From Bolinopsis microptera (Eukaryota > Ctenophora > Tentaculata > Lobata > Bolinopsidae): a stretch of 64,000 bases of DNA. Under the pieces are notes generated by a model, which worked only from the letters and a program-made list of their open reading frames with translations, was not told the DNA's origin and did no database searches. The stretch is taken from the NCBI RefSeq assembly GCF_026151205.1, contig NC_087077.1:20791510-20855509 (forward strand). The letters run 5' to 3'. A program made the position numbers and the translations under genes. Below, piece after piece: positions 1-11,772 of the stretch (positions are counted from its first letter, which is position 1; every line of letters starts with the position of its first letter).

Positions 1-727
1 GAGCGGCAGGAATTCGTCTAGATTGCAGTTGTCCTTTTTTGAAGCAGAGACACTCATTGAATAAGATGGTTATCCGAGGCAACGTAGGGGACGGGTTAGC
101 ATTTTTTGGAACCAAATGTAGCCACTTACTGACCTTTTCGAATTGTTCGACGTTGACAGGGACTTAGAAGAATTTTTGCAGCCCCGGTTGGTATGGCACT
201 GAAACCCTCGAAACAGCCGGTACCAAAAAATTTTCGATCTCCGACTTTTATTTCCAAATATCGTCTTACGATGGCATGAAGGTACTGTGAGGACGGTATT
301 GAAATCCAAATTATCAAAAAGCAACTCAACACCAAATAAGGAAATCAATACAATGTACAAATCCACGCAAACACTGCAACAGCATGTATACAGTCAACTG
401 CAAAACAAGCATTTGACACTAAGTTCAACTGTAAACAAGCATTTATATACGTCCAAACAGCAGACAGGCCATTTATACTAAGTCAATGGGCAAACAGCCA
501 TGTTACCAAACCGTAATAACAGAATGGTGCTTGGCACACATTACGAAACCGGGTCCCGCGAGCTCTATTAGGCGAATATTAATTCGTTTTTCTCAAAACG
601 AGACTCTGGCAATCGATATGTAGGGGGATGTGAGAAACTTTATAGAAGTGATTAAAGTGATCAGAATTGTAAATTTCTAGGCATTGTTGCTTCCAAGATA
701 GTTTCAGAATTTCAATTATTTATTGGT
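1..727. other. No gene recognised
   Basis: AT-rich sequence with short chance reading frames only. I see no conserved protein motif, RNA gene or clear repeat. Confidence 0.5.
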
Positions 728-767
728 CCATTAATGACCATTAATGACCATTAAAGACCATTAATGA
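728..767 (+). repeat. 10-bp tandem repeat CCATTAATGA x4
   Basis: Four head-to-tail copies of CCATTAATGA, one with a single change (CCATTAAAGA). Confidence 0.9.
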
Positions 768-981
768 CATTTCAGTTTTGACAAATTCCATCTACTGTCA
801 TTACTGGTCGTTGCATACCCCCCATAAGGAAATTCCGAGAAATACAGGGAAATTCAGTGATTCTGATTATCTAACCAGAAATAGCCTGCGAGGGCTTTTG
901 AGGCTCCATAGTTTGATGTCCTCTTCTACCCAGTTCTCTCCGGGGCATTCCCCCTGTTATGTGGAGGTTTACAGATACATG

Positions 982-1084
982 CAATTAACAATAATTAACA
1001 ATAATTAACAATACTTAACATTAATTAACAAAATAATGAACAATAATTAAACAATAATTAACAATAATCAACAATAATTGTTGT
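982..1084 (+). repeat. AACAATAATTA-type minisatellite
   Basis: About nine imperfect copies of an 11-bp unit close to AACAATAATTA, with single-base slippage between copies. Confidence 0.85.
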
Positions 1085-1179
1085 TCAAGGCTAATCAATA
1101 ACATTTAGTCATGGATCACATTATAAAAGAAACACTGAGGACTATTCAAATTGTTGGAAAACGACGAAAAACTATAATA

Positions 1180-1279
1180 ATAACCAATTCACCACTGGCC
1201 ATTATCAACCCATTTTTGAAACTTTGGTTCGCTTTACGGGCTAAGCGGGTATACAAATAAAGCGTTATTATTATTATTA
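1180..1279 (+). repeat. SINE/LINE 3' tail ending in (ATT)n, copy 1
   Basis: The segment holds the motif ACAAATAAAGCGTTATTATT and ends in an ATT microsatellite. It matches 5517-5610 over about 95 bp, including CTTTACGGGCTAAGCGG against CTTTAACGGCCTAAGCGG. A conserved tail ending in a short microsatellite is typical of CR1/L2-type LINEs and the SINEs that use their machinery. No tRNA-like head is seen upstream, so this is a truncated copy. Confidence 0.6.
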
Positions 1280-2443
1280 ACCTGATCAACTTTAGTAAGC
1301 ATTGTTCTGTTGATGGTCCTGAACAAGTGAAGATAAGAGATCTTGCGCCATACGGACACCTTATCCGTTGTGCTTCTTGTATGAGCTAAAACTCGAGGAC
1401 AGGGCCATGTGATATTGAAAACATGTTAACATGCTTAACCTTGTTTACATTTGTTTACATATGTTAACATTGTAACAGTGTTAACATTGTTAACAATTGT
1501 TACTTGCTAACATTGTTGATAATATGATGATGAAATCAGTAAAGTGGTTACATCGTTATACTGCCTGAAAATTGAAATGATTGAAGATGATTAGGTCCAT
1601 CTAACTGTCAAGTATGTCCTTCTCCATAGCAAAAACACAGAGGACATCTGGAAACATATTCTCCTGACGGAGTTTATCCCCATGCCATCTCCCTCGTTTG
1701 GGTCCTGATGGTCTGAAAGGTTTTAAACTTACAATACTACCAATCTATTACATTTATTGAGGACGTACAGAAGGAATTAAATTTAACTGTTAGTTTGAGG
1801 AGCCCTCACTCTTCTCCCGTTCCTACAATGGCGTTTCTCTAGTCGCTAATATTTAACTTGTCGATTTGATGCAGTTTTTTGAGAGGATTCGAAACGGTGG
1901 AATATTATCTTTGTCGAAGTGAGAATAGACTACAGTTCCAAAACCATAGGAAGCATATTAAGGCAGGTGTTGATTTAATAATTGAGAAGTGATTTGATAT
2001 TGTAATATAAACATTTAAAGGTGTTAGGCTACATCAATAAGGATGTTTAAAGGTGTTAGCTACACCAGAAATCAAAAGGTTTTTTTTTTATTTTTTTGTA
2101 ATAAACTGATATGAAAGTTTTAATATTCAAACACTACTATATAACGGGTCATAATTTAGGCTTATGTCCTGAAGATGACGCCTCTGCAACATGTTTGACG
2201 ATAGCTGTAAATTGATCTCAGTATTTGCAAACAAATCATCTTAGCTTGATTGATTCCAACGGGAGAATTTGAAATTTCCTCACCTGATATAGAAAGTATC
2301 TAGCTATGTGTTTTAAGGCGGCTCGTTGACTTCAGGGGGGGGCACTATGCATGACGAAGCTTGAGGCCGGCAGCGCAGCCAGGATTCTTAGTGAGTGCAC
2401 TTGGGGTGACTAAGATACTGGTATAATTGTGACAATTAAAGCG
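1280..2443. other. No gene; simple repeats
   Basis: No coding region recognised. Around 1425-1513 there is a loose array of GTTAACAT/TGTTTACAT words. The phrase TTTAAAGGTGTTAG occurs twice near 2013 and 2046. A 40-bp stretch from about 2116 (containing AACACTACTATATAACG) resembles stretches near 47785 and 58387, so it is a dispersed repeat. Confidence 0.5.
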
Positions 2444-2530
2444 AATATTTTTTATTTGAATATTTTAATTTGAATTTTTAATTTGAATATTTTAATTTGA
2501 ATATTTTATTTTGAATATTTAATTGAATTT
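2444..2530 (+). repeat. TTTAATTTGAATAT minisatellite
   Basis: Five to six imperfect copies of a 14-bp unit close to TTTAATTTGAATAT. Confidence 0.85.
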
Positions 2531-2836
2531 CTACCCTGACTGATATATTCAGTCACTAATGTCAACAACGGCAGTAATTTTGATAGGTAACATGACAAAC
2601 TCACTTCTGTAGATAGGGGTAGAAGTTGAAAACAAGAAAAGTTGATGGATTCCCACACTCTAGTCTATAAGCTGCATCACCATCAGCTTTATTAGACTTG
2701 TAGTTTGACGCCCTAGCTCTTTGTAGAGTTTCTCGGAAAAACGTTCCTCTCTGGCAAAAATAACATTAACATTAAGGTAAAAGAGCTTTATCTCCAAACT
2801 TGTCGTTTAGACGCCCTAGCTATTGTAGAGTATCTT

Positions 2837-3302
2837 GTTAGGCTGCTTACCGAGTGCATTGGGTTTTTAAATTGGCATGGTGCTTGAAACAAACCAACGA
2901 TCAGTGACCTCCTTTTAACACAGTTACACAACGCACTGACCAGATGGCTAATCTACCATATCACAAAATGCATATTTATACTAAAATCCACGCTCTATTG
3001 GGCCTCGCGGCAATCCCTTATGTCACGTGACGCTCGTATAGCTATGTCACGTGACAGATTACTACAAGTGTCATGTAATTAGAAGACATAATAAGTAAGC
3101 CGGTTTAGAAGACTGCATAAGTAAGCCGGTTTAGAGGTAGGGCTTGGAGAAGCTTATTACCACATAATAGCTGTGTGTAAAGTGGCCGAGGGAGGGGAAG
3201 AGGAGTTTAACATGGCCACAGAATGGCTTGCGTAATATTATGTGAACAATCCCTAAGTTAATACTCGCCTGAGAGCGGGCACAGTTCTCAGAATAACGGT
3301 TA
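2837..3302 (+). repeat. 466-bp dispersed repeat, copy 1
   Basis: Nearly identical to 7380-7841 in the same orientation, from GTTAGGCTG to AATAACGGTTA, with only small indels. It contains two CACGTGAC-type palindromic words and an internal duplication of AAGTAAGCCGGTTTAGA. The ends are not TG...CA and I see no target duplication, so it is not an obvious LTR. Part of it resembles 6655-6770, suggesting an older relative. Confidence 0.85.
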
Positions 3303-3870
3303 TTGAATATGGTGTGGAGGCACACTCTCGACGAACGTTTTGGCGTTGTTAATTTCATATCGTCTCGAATTTTGTGGAACGTCTCCCCTCCTTGTTAAGA
3401 ATAAACTTTAAAATCTAAAATGTACAATTGTATATTGCAAAAAAAAACTAGTCCTGACCAATTACTCGACTGTCAAACTTTAAATCAACAGACGGTACCG
3501 AAATATTGGCTATTTTTGTTACTTTGTTATAGTTATATTTGTCATTAGTTCCTTTAGTCGCAGTGTCATTGGTGTACAGAAAATTCGAGATAATATGAAG
3601 TTTACAAAGTCAGATTAACGGTTATATTATCACAAAACATTCTACAATCTTTGTGACTACACGTGTGCGTTCAACCTTGGGGCTTGGCCTTCGTTACTAT
3701 GATATCTTTGTTAAGAAACTGTTTTTAAAGTCTATATGCCGATTGCCGAACATCATATCAGAGCAACCCCTAATCTATAGATAGGGTAGGGGAATTTGGG
3801 GTGCTATTTGGGTTGGGCGAGGATTTAAAACTGACTATCAAGTCCCTGAAGAACACCGCCTTTAACTCAC
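3303..3870. other. Downstream intron or flank of the 3871-5237 gene
   Basis: The last recognised exon ends at 3871 with a good donor. I found no convincing further exon on the minus strand down to the repeat at 3302. Confidence 0.4.
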
Positions 3871-5237
3871 CAGACTCACAGTCCGGACTTGTATCGTATG
3901 TTTCTCCACTGATACAAGTCACAGTGACACTCCCTCCCCCCGCACAGCGCACTGTCACACTTTCTCCTGACTCAAGTGGAAAATCAGTTCCAGCAAAGAG
4001 CACTTTCCAGTGGTCCGGATACTTGGCACATTCCTCTCCTGGGGGATAATTAGGATAATGATTTTGTGATGATAACGCGGCCGTGTGAAAGTTATTGGAG
4101 CGGCACTATGAATTTTAATCTGTTTTGTCTCTGAACTTACGAGGAGTTGAATTGTCGAAGACACCGAGATCCAGTGATCCTCCGTAGTTCCAAACTTGTG
4201 TTCTGATAGATTTTGTAGGTTTCCGACAGAATGCGTCGTTATCAGTGAAAGCCTGATTGTGCAAAACTTGTCCCTTGTTCATGATGGTGATCCTGTCGAC
4301 TGTTTTCTCCATCCTGATTATCGTAATTAATTAGATATGATTACCTGGTACCCACTACTTGGTGACACGATGAAACGAGCTATTGTTTCCGCTCATATTG
4401 ATTATGGATACTAAAAGTATGTTAAAAATATAAAGCAGCTATAGCAAAACTTGTACTCACACAAGGATGATGTTTACCCCGTTAGATTCACATTTCATAG
4501 CACCATCATCCATGTTAAACCAAGTTAACTCTCCACCGTACTGCTTCTTAGCTCCAGCACCATTACAGTAAACGTTCCCTCTTACCTAGTGGAGAATAGA
4601 GGCGAATGAAACGACGCTTTTCCCAAAACCGTAAAAAACAAACCAAGCTGGCCCAAAAAAACTGAAAACGAGTGCTAGCCGGGAAACCTTTGAGTTAAGC
4701 TGAATATGGCCGTTCTTATCATCTTGATCATCTCGGATGAAGAGCTTGAAATGGACGGATGTTTCGCAAGGGAGCCTGACGTAGAATCGCTCCACGGCTA
4801 AGTTTGAGAAATCAGTAGGGACGATGGCAGTTTCCGAAACCGAGAAAGGTATCCATTCCACACCACTCGGCACTGTCAGTGTAAATAGTTAATTAGTTCG
4901 TCGCTTAAATGAAGAATTTTATTGGCATATTTATTATTTATGGATAACGACACAAATACAATTAGAAAAGCCATGAAAGGTTATAGCAAAAGTTAAAACT
5001 TAAATATTTCGAGATATAATTTTTTTAATGTTAAAACAGGTAAAATAAAAAATTCTATTATAGTTTTTTGTAGATGGCCCCAGATTTGAATTAGTTCACT
5101 GATTTAAGGGGTTAGGTGCTTTCATTAAATATAATTCATAAAATTCTATGAATTTTCTTACCGAAAACATTTGCGAGGGAAAGCTGTACCATCATAATCA
5201 AACTTATTGTCAGTTTGATAATTAATATCAATACCAT
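3871..5237 (-). CDS. Secreted protein of unknown function, CCP-like domain, 5 exons, 3' partial
   Basis: Five exons join in one open frame of 242 codons: 5237-5162, 4872-4688, 4585-4461, 4313-4141 and 4038-3871. The introns are 289, 102, 147 and 102 nt, all GT..AG; four of the five donors are GTAAG or GTGAGT, while exon 2 has a weak GTTTCC. Phases agree at each junction (1, 0, 2, 1). Exon 1 encodes a hydrophobic leader rich in Ile, Leu and Met (residues 1-22) with likely cleavage after SLA, so the protein is probably secreted. Exon 5 (residues 187-242) has four cysteines at 190, 218, 228 and 240 around FPLESGESVTV, resembling a diverged sushi/CCP module without its usual Trp. The middle exons (residues about 26-186) match no family I know. 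The final exon ends in phase 1, so the gene continues or is broken. The exon calls rest on splice logic only. Confidence 0.65.
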
Positions 5238-5516
5238 CTTATACCTGCATGTCAACAGTAATACAATTAATAAAAAATGTATTTTTTAATGGACAAAATC
5301 ATAAGCCAATAATATTTCAGACAAATATGCTATTGGGTGTGTAATATCCGGATCGGAACATTCTTTAAATACTATAGGGTGGTACAACCTCGCCGGCCGT
5401 AATAATTGAGCTCTGTGATAAAGAGTAATAAAAACAACCCGTCAGCTAACTGTACTATCTACAATTTATAAATTTGAATTTGAATAGAAATGGGAATACT
5501 AAGCTATAATTATCTG
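5238..5516. other. Upstream region of the secreted-protein gene
   Basis: AT-rich and probably holds the 5' UTR and promoter of the minus-strand gene. There is a CAG directly before its start exon, so an upstream non-coding exon is possible. No clear TATA box is assigned. Confidence 0.3.
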
Positions 5517-5610
5517 CACCGCTTTGTTGGCCAGTATCAACCCCACTTTGGGGATATTGGTCGCTTTAACGGCCTAAGCGGTATACAAATAAAGCGTTAT
5601 TATTATTGTT
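5517..5610 (+). repeat. SINE/LINE 3' tail ending in (ATT)n, copy 2
   Basis: Matches 1180-1279, sharing TATACAAATAAAGCGTTATT and the terminal ATT microsatellite. It lies just upstream of the minus-strand secreted-protein gene. Confidence 0.6.
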
Positions 5611-6779
5611 ACTACCGACTTTCTGGCTCATATAACCAAGATAAGATACAATACGACAAGAATGATTTGGAAACGTGCTTAACCATTTCCTTAGACAATT
5701 CTAACAGTCCTGTAAATGTGACCATGTAAATGTGATCATGTTCTGAAAGTTCCTTTCATATCGCGTATAGAATAGTTTAACTAATACTGGTTGGTTAAAA
5801 TTAGCGCTCAAATTAACGCACGTGTTATATGGAGACCTGCTGCCATTTGTTTAAGACCCAACAGTTTCTTGTCAAGACGAAGATGGGGTACTAAGAACCG
5901 ATTTAGTAAGGTGATTATGCTGATATTCAAACTTATAACATAAACGGCCTATTGATTTATACTGGTCTAAATATAGACAAGAAGAGATAACTAGTACTAC
6001 GAAATAAAAGAGAGTCAGCCTCATGTAACTGGGCCGGGGGGGGAACTGGGGAGCTGTCATTTTCTACTGACCGTTGTCATTCGTTTCGCCGCTTACGTAA
6101 ACTTTTGTCCAAAGAAACGGATCATTAGTGCGCCGAGACTAATTAAAACTATACGGGGGGCTTTGCTTCTAAGGGTAGTTAAAAAGCCATTAGAATATCA
6201 GCTAGGACAGATCAATGATCTTGATGGTTTCTGCAGCATGTGTTATTGGAGATCAAAATATCACTATCTTATGTATACTATATATAAAGCGAGACGATAT
6301 GTAGGTATAATGTATATACATGATATATATATATATATATATATCCGTACCATTTTACTGGACACTACGGCATCAACTTTAACACGACGTTCCGCAAAAA
6401 CCTTTAAAGATATAAAACTGAAACTTTGTTGACTGGTTCAAATGCTTTAATGGTCTTCAGCATGAACAAATAAAAAACTGGCCAAGGAATAAGAATTTTT
6501 GTGCCCAAAATTTGGACCCCCAAGTGGTGTCAAAAAACGCGAATTAGATGCAACAACAAGATACAAGGGTAGGTCTCTCCCACCGAAATCAGAAATACCA
6601 CATCGTTCACATATTACGTAATCAGCTGAGGGGGGGGGTTTTCCGAATGATTACGCTAGTGTAATTTTGACACAATAGCTATGTGTTAAACTGATAACGG
6701 AGGGGAGGGAGGTAAAAATTTTCCAAAAATGATTACTTGATATGTGAACGACCCCTCAAAGTTAATAAGGTAGACTGAT
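5611..6779. other. No gene; (TA)n and an old repeat
   Basis: No protein recognised. A (TA)n microsatellite of 22 bp lies at 6323-6344. About 6655-6770 is a diverged relative of the right part of the 466-bp repeat (shared phrases CACAATAGCT, GGAGGGGAGGGAGG and TATGTGAACGA). Confidence 0.5.
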
Positions 6780-7012
6780 TGGGTTTAAGATTATCTTCCC
6801 AAGCTACCCTGTCTAGAAAAAGTCCAAATTGGGTTCAATTGTCCGGTAGCCCCGAGGCACTATACTAGCTGTAGGGGGGTTAGTACTACGAGCCAGAGAG
6901 TGTGTATCACAAGCCGAAGCTGTACCAAATCACAGCCGACTTGCATCCGACCGGATTTGAAGCCGGGTCTTCTGCTTGGGAGGCGATCGTGTTACCACTA
7001 CACCACCCCGGC
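6780..7012 (-). repeat. tRNA-Gly-derived SINE
   Basis: Read on the minus strand from 7012, the first ~70 nt resemble tRNA-Gly. A D arm GTGT...ACAC carries box A GTGGTGTAGTGG. An anticodon loop CTCCCAA (anticodon CCC with U33) follows, then a box B-like CTTCAAATCC. The acceptor, anticodon and T stems are imperfect, so this is a SINE head and not a working tRNA. The body continues to about 6780, where the end is unclear. Confidence 0.65.
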
Positions 7013-7379
7013 CGACGCGAACTAAATAGGTAATAATTATTTTACTCTCTTGAGTCTTGACACCATTTAGGGTTAGACGGGTTCCTGCTCGATACGCTAT
7101 GGACTCCAGATACTCCGTATTTTTGACCGTAGAATTCGTTAAAAGTGGTCCTGAATAATTAGACTGATTTTACCCGGTTTAAAACCCAATTTTCGGTCCA
7201 AAGATAGGCCAAAATCATGTTTGTTTATTTTCGAGCAAGTTAATTTCGTTGGCATATCAGCAAAATTTGCATAAAAGTGTATTAGAACTAGCTGCACAAG
7301 CTGATGCTATTAGTATTATTTCATGATTTCCCTGGTCAAAATCCAATCGAATGGCGATATATGGATGTTAGAAAGCTAT

Positions 7380-7841
7380 GTTAGGCTGTACCGAGTGCAT
7401 TCGGTTTAAATTGGCCATGGTGCTTGTAACAAACCAACGATCAGTGACCTCCTTTTAACACAGTTACACAACGCACTGACCAGATGGCTAATCTACCATA
7501 TCACAAAATGCATATTTATACTAAAATCACGCTCTATTGGGCCTCGCGGCAACCCTTATGTCACGTGACGCTCGTATAGCTATGTCACGTGACAGATTAC
7601 TACAAGTGTCATGTAATTAGAAGACATAATAAGTAAGCCGGTTTAGAAGACTGCATAAGTAAGCCGGTTTAGAGGTAGGGGCTTGGAGAAGCTTATTACC
7701 ACATAATAGCTTTGTGTAAAGTGGCCGAGGGAGGGGAAGAGGAGTTTAACATGGCCACAGAATGGCTTGCGTCATATTATGTGAACAATCCCTAAGTTAA
7801 TACTCGCCTGAGAGCGGGCACAGTTCTCAGAATAACGGTTA
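7380..7841 (+). repeat. 466-bp dispersed repeat, copy 2
   Basis: Direct copy of 2837-3302, about 4.5 kb downstream. Differences are a few indels and substitutions. Flanking bases differ from copy 1, consistent with separate insertion or duplication. Confidence 0.85.
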
Positions 7842-8773
7842 ACACAATGATATGATCGATATATATTTATTTGTATATCAGCCATTGGAAACATGTGATA
7901 TTTCAGCCAAACCAACGCAAAACAAAACCATGAGAGAGAAGTGAGTGGGTGCAGCCACAACCAATGCCATCCTCCATAATCGATACACTCAGGCACGCCG
8001 CAGTAGTACCATTAACTAATTAAACTTTGTATGTCAAGTTTATCTTCTTACTTATAATTCAAAGAATTATCTTTGTACGACCGCCCACGTGCAAATCAGA
8101 TGAGAAATAGGAAGTCGCATAGTAACCATGGTTACACGCACGTGCAAAGATTTGCGAGCGACATTTTAATTGGTGTTGTGGTAATTACATTGTGTTCAGT
8201 GCGAGCTACATTTTAATCGGCTGTATCTTCGGTCATGACGGATATTTTTTGATGCGATAAAAACTGACTACCACAGAATACTATTAACTTCCTCCCTGTG
8301 ACCACGGGCTTTCTAGTACTTATATAGGATCGATATGGTGTGTTGTTGGTTATCAAAAAGTATCTGAGTTCTGACTTTTCTGAAGTTCCTCAGAGGAAAT
8401 TATGTTTATTACAACTAAAATTTAAAGGAATCCCCCACCCCCTCCCCCCATTGCTAGCACCCCGTGTCTAGTGCCGCTGAAAAATAGACACATTACTTCT
8501 TTTGGTGACATGTTAGTACATTAAACTAATGGTCCTTAAATTATTCCAACTTTTATGCAGGGACTAGTAAATATTCACTGATGATGACAGAAAATATTCT
8601 GCCCATGTTTCAGAGATTTTGATAATAATAATTTTAATAATTGAAACTTTTTAAAACTTATTCGTTGTTTGATTGCGGGAACTACCGATCTTGATGTTAA
8701 TGTAATTCTACTCTAAAAACAAGTGCTTGTTAACGATGGTTAACTATTAAATAACAACATTCCATGATTTCAG
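7842..8773. other. Intron upstream of the RAB6 last exon
   Basis: No earlier RAB6 exon was found here: no GNKTDL or ETSAK coding sequence is seen. The stretch is AT-rich, with a C-run near 8438-8450. Confidence 0.4.
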
Positions 8774-8908
8774 CTATTTAAGAGGATAGCGGCAGCCCTA
8801 CCTGGAATGGACTCTGGTAATGACGGTAAAAACAACGAGGATTTAATAGAAGTGAAACTGAAGGACAAGACTGAGCCGTCAGCAGCGGAGGGGGGTTGTT
8901 ATTGCTAG
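8774..8908 (+). CDS. RAB6: RAB6 small GTPase, last coding exon
   Basis: A CAG acceptor at 8771-8773 opens a 44-codon exon in phase 0 that ends at TAG 8906-8908. The peptide starts LFKRIAAALPGMDSGN, continues through EDLIEVKLKDK and ends EGGCYC. This matches the C-terminal tail of the animal Rab6 family, where the segment QLFRRVAAALPGM follows the G5 loop and the protein ends in a Cys-X-Cys motif that is doubly geranylgeranylated for membrane attachment. Rab6 controls Golgi and retrograde vesicle traffic. The GTP-binding exons are absent from this window, so they lie upstream beyond it or across a long intron. The alternative is a stranded exon duplicate; the intact acceptor and frame make a live exon more likely. 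Confidence 0.85.
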   Translation, partial: LFKRIAAALPGMDSGNDGKNNEDLIEVKLKDKTEPSAAEGGCYC

Positions 8909-9778
8909 GAGATATACTGTATCCAGGTTCAGCTGTTGGAGAGTCCCAACCACATCTCATGCAAGATTGCTACCGAACACAGATTTATTATACCGAGCAG
9001 ACAGTCTGGCCGCGATCAGGGTTTTTAGTGAGCTTATTTTGTATGAAGAGACCGCTACTTCACTATTTTACTTTACCATTCGTGTTGATCCAATAGATTG
9101 TTCATATCACAAGCTTGTTGATATGCGGAATGTGAAAGTATGGTCCTGAACAATTGCTGTTTTGTCAAATTATTGAAATGTTGCAGTGCAACGATGTCTC
9201 CTAAAATTTTCTTGTTGCACATTGGCCTGTCATGTTTTGACATAGTGCGATAAATATCATAGGTGAGCCGGGCGGCGCCCTTAATAAATTTTGTTATCTT
9301 ATTTTATCAAAATCTATCATCTTCTGTATAGGATGATTTAGGTTACCCAAGTATATCTTAAGACTGTTATCATTATTGTAGAGTTGTATCAAAATATCGT
9401 ATTGAAATTTTCTTTGGTGACTGTTATTTTAATTTTAAAATATAAGCCATGATACGACATGAATTTGTTAAAAGTGATACGTCTTAGTCTAATCTTGTAT
9501 ATTGTTGTATGTCATGTTGAAGGATTGGTGAATGATAAATTTACTATCAATTTATTCAGAATTAAGTTGTTTTAATAGTTTTGTGTGTACAGTATATGTC
9601 ATGCAGTCATGGGGGTGATTCGGAATCAGCGTTCGAAAATACATTGGTCCCAGCTGCAGTTAGCTTCAACTATCAGGGGCCCTTTTATAAAAATCTCGAA
9701 GATCGGATCGAGATGTAGAGTGTAGACTTAGAGTGATTTCAGATTTAGCACGCCCAGTAACATTTAACAAGTCGATTT
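8909..9778 (+). other. Probable RAB6 3' UTR and flank
   Basis: Sequence after the RAB6 stop has no long frame. AATAAA at 9283-9288 is a candidate polyadenylation signal. From about 9660 onward GC-rich hairpin repeats begin. Confidence 0.45.
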
Positions 9779-11240
9779 GTAGCGCGATGCACTACTGTGT
9801 ACTGGGCAGCGCCGTGCATCCAGTAATGCTTCTCGCAGATAGGCGAGATGTTACCTAGCTGGGGACCCCAAGCTATTATGTATTATATTTATGTTCATAA
9901 ACATACATATTCGGCGGAATGACAGGCTGATCAGTGCCGCCCAGTCACCACTACCAGTAATGCGAGATGCACCACTGGGCCAGGGCGCCACTGTTTATAC
10001 TATAGTGGTACTAGTATAATGAGCCCATGTCGATCTATTCCACTTCAAATAACACCCGTTACTTTGATTTCCTAACTTCAAACTTAACCTTAAACCTTGT
10101 AGCGCGATGCACTACTAGTCGACTGGGCTGCACCGCGCTTCCAATAATGCTTCTCGCAACCACTGGGCCTCATCTTACGTACCTGGAGACGAGCTGCAAA
10201 GGATTGACATATATCGTCAATCCTTATTAATGTAACCACAAACCAACAAAGTTGCACAATAAAACATAATTAACTGAATTGAAACGCACAATCAACACCG
10301 TGTACAGTGTACACACTACACTGCAACATGTACTTAATAATCAAGCGCTATCGCTTTAAATATATTTACAGACTGGGTGGCGCTGCAAATCACTGCATTA
10401 GAATTTTTGTTTAACTGAATTGTTCATATCAAGTGTGCCAAATCATACATATTACATTGCATTTAAGTTCAAAACTGAGTAAAATTATGAAGCGCATTGA
10501 TCATTGATTCACGATGTCAATCCTTCGCAGCTCGGCGAGGCCCAGTGGGGCATTTCGCTGCAATCTACCGAAGTTGCGAGAAGAATTATTTGATGCGCGG
10601 CGCGGCTCAGTAGTTCATCGCGCTATAATGTAGCGCAATGATGCTTTAATTGACGACGCGATGTCAATTCATCTCAATTCATCTCATATCAGATCGGCGC
10701 GGCACAGTAACGCATCGCGCTACAAAATGATGCTCAACATTGATTTAATGTCATTAACAATCTCTACCGTCAATATTTTGGAATTTTGTAAACCCAGCAA
10801 ACCTTACCGGCTAGCGATATTACTGCAGGGTGATCGCCTTTTCACAGCTTGTTGAACTCCGCGCGCGCTCGTTAGATCATTGCATTTGCACGCTTCAATT
10901 GTTCCAAGAATGCAATTGTACCACGTACCACGTGATACGATTCAGCCAATCAGAAAACAAGAATCCGCAAAGTTTAAGTTGCGCAGTTTTAAAAGGCCCT
11001 TTTATAAAGCCTTGCAAGTGATGCAAGTTCACATTACTGACATGACAGTAGGCAGAATATATGTCCTGTCAATAAAAATATTAGAACCTACCAGGACACG
11101 CACCGGCCACCGAGTTGGACTTACTGGGCCGCGCTCAGCCTGTCATTCCGCCTAATCTCTATTCATATGTTTATAAACATAATATGTTTTATAAATATAA
11201 TAGCCTAAGGTCCCCAGGTAAAGTTGGACTCGTCGACGGA
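9779..11240. repeat. Cluster of GC-rich hairpin repeats inside an inverted repeat
   Basis: Units starting GTAGCGCGATGCACTACT occur at 9779 (+) and 10099-10232 (+), with an inverted unit at 10515-10627. They share CTTCTCGCA and a closing GGATTGACAT...GTCAAT palindrome. The outer arms (9846-9953 and 11113-11236) are inverted copies of each other, sharing GGCGGAATGACAGGCTGA and a TTTATAAACATA...GGGGACC stretch. Related pieces lie at 36779-36900, 56032-56095 and near 57890. Confidence 0.7.
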
Positions 11241-11318
11241 ACAAACTATTTTTTAAGCTCCTTGTTGAAGTATCCTGTCGCAAATTGTATTTAATCCGAT
11301 CCTAAGTTCAAATATTGT

Positions 11319-11421
11319 ATCACGTGGTGACCCCCACGGTCGCTTCACTATAGTAGCGTCTTCGACGCTACAGAAGGAGCCGCGCACTTCGTGCGCGGCG
11401 GGTCATACAACGTATGACAAG
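11319..11421. repeat. Hairpin repeat with GCCGCGCAC stem
   Basis: Begins ATCACGTGGTGACCCC and contains the perfect hairpin GCCGCGCACTTCGTGCGCGGC plus GTAGCGTCTTCGACGCTAC. It is related to both arms of 36476-36662. Confidence 0.75.
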
Positions 11422-11772
11422 TTCAAATATAAGTTGATTACAAAAAAGGTTTGTTGATTGTTCTGAATTTGTTAAAATCTTTTTTGTTTTTAGGTAATTA
11501 TTTTGCTCTATCCAGAGCCCTTGCGCTTGCAGTAGCGCGCGCCCGCCTCACTTTCTTGACTTGTGAAACAAGCGCGCCCGAAGTGGCGCGAAAGCACATG
11601 GTTAGGTGAAGTAATTATTTATTGTGTTTGGTGTTACTTGTTTTCATTCTTTTTTTGATTTCCCCTTCTCTTTTATTTTGTCTTCTGAAAGTTTGCTGCG
11701 ACGTTTTGTACTTTTCTTTTTGAATTTGTATGCCATAATGTGATCATTGCGACCTTTTTCACCACCTAGTGA

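Noticed and set aside
2170-2215. CTGAAGATGACG...GTTTGACG as a ribozyme remnant
   Set aside because: The core bases are altered and no stems can be drawn; it is more likely a dispersed repeat fragment.
2837-7841. The two 465-bp repeats as LTRs of one 5-kb retrotransposon
   Set aside because: The ends are not TG...CA, no primer-binding site or polyprotein lies between them, and a host-type spliced gene is there instead.
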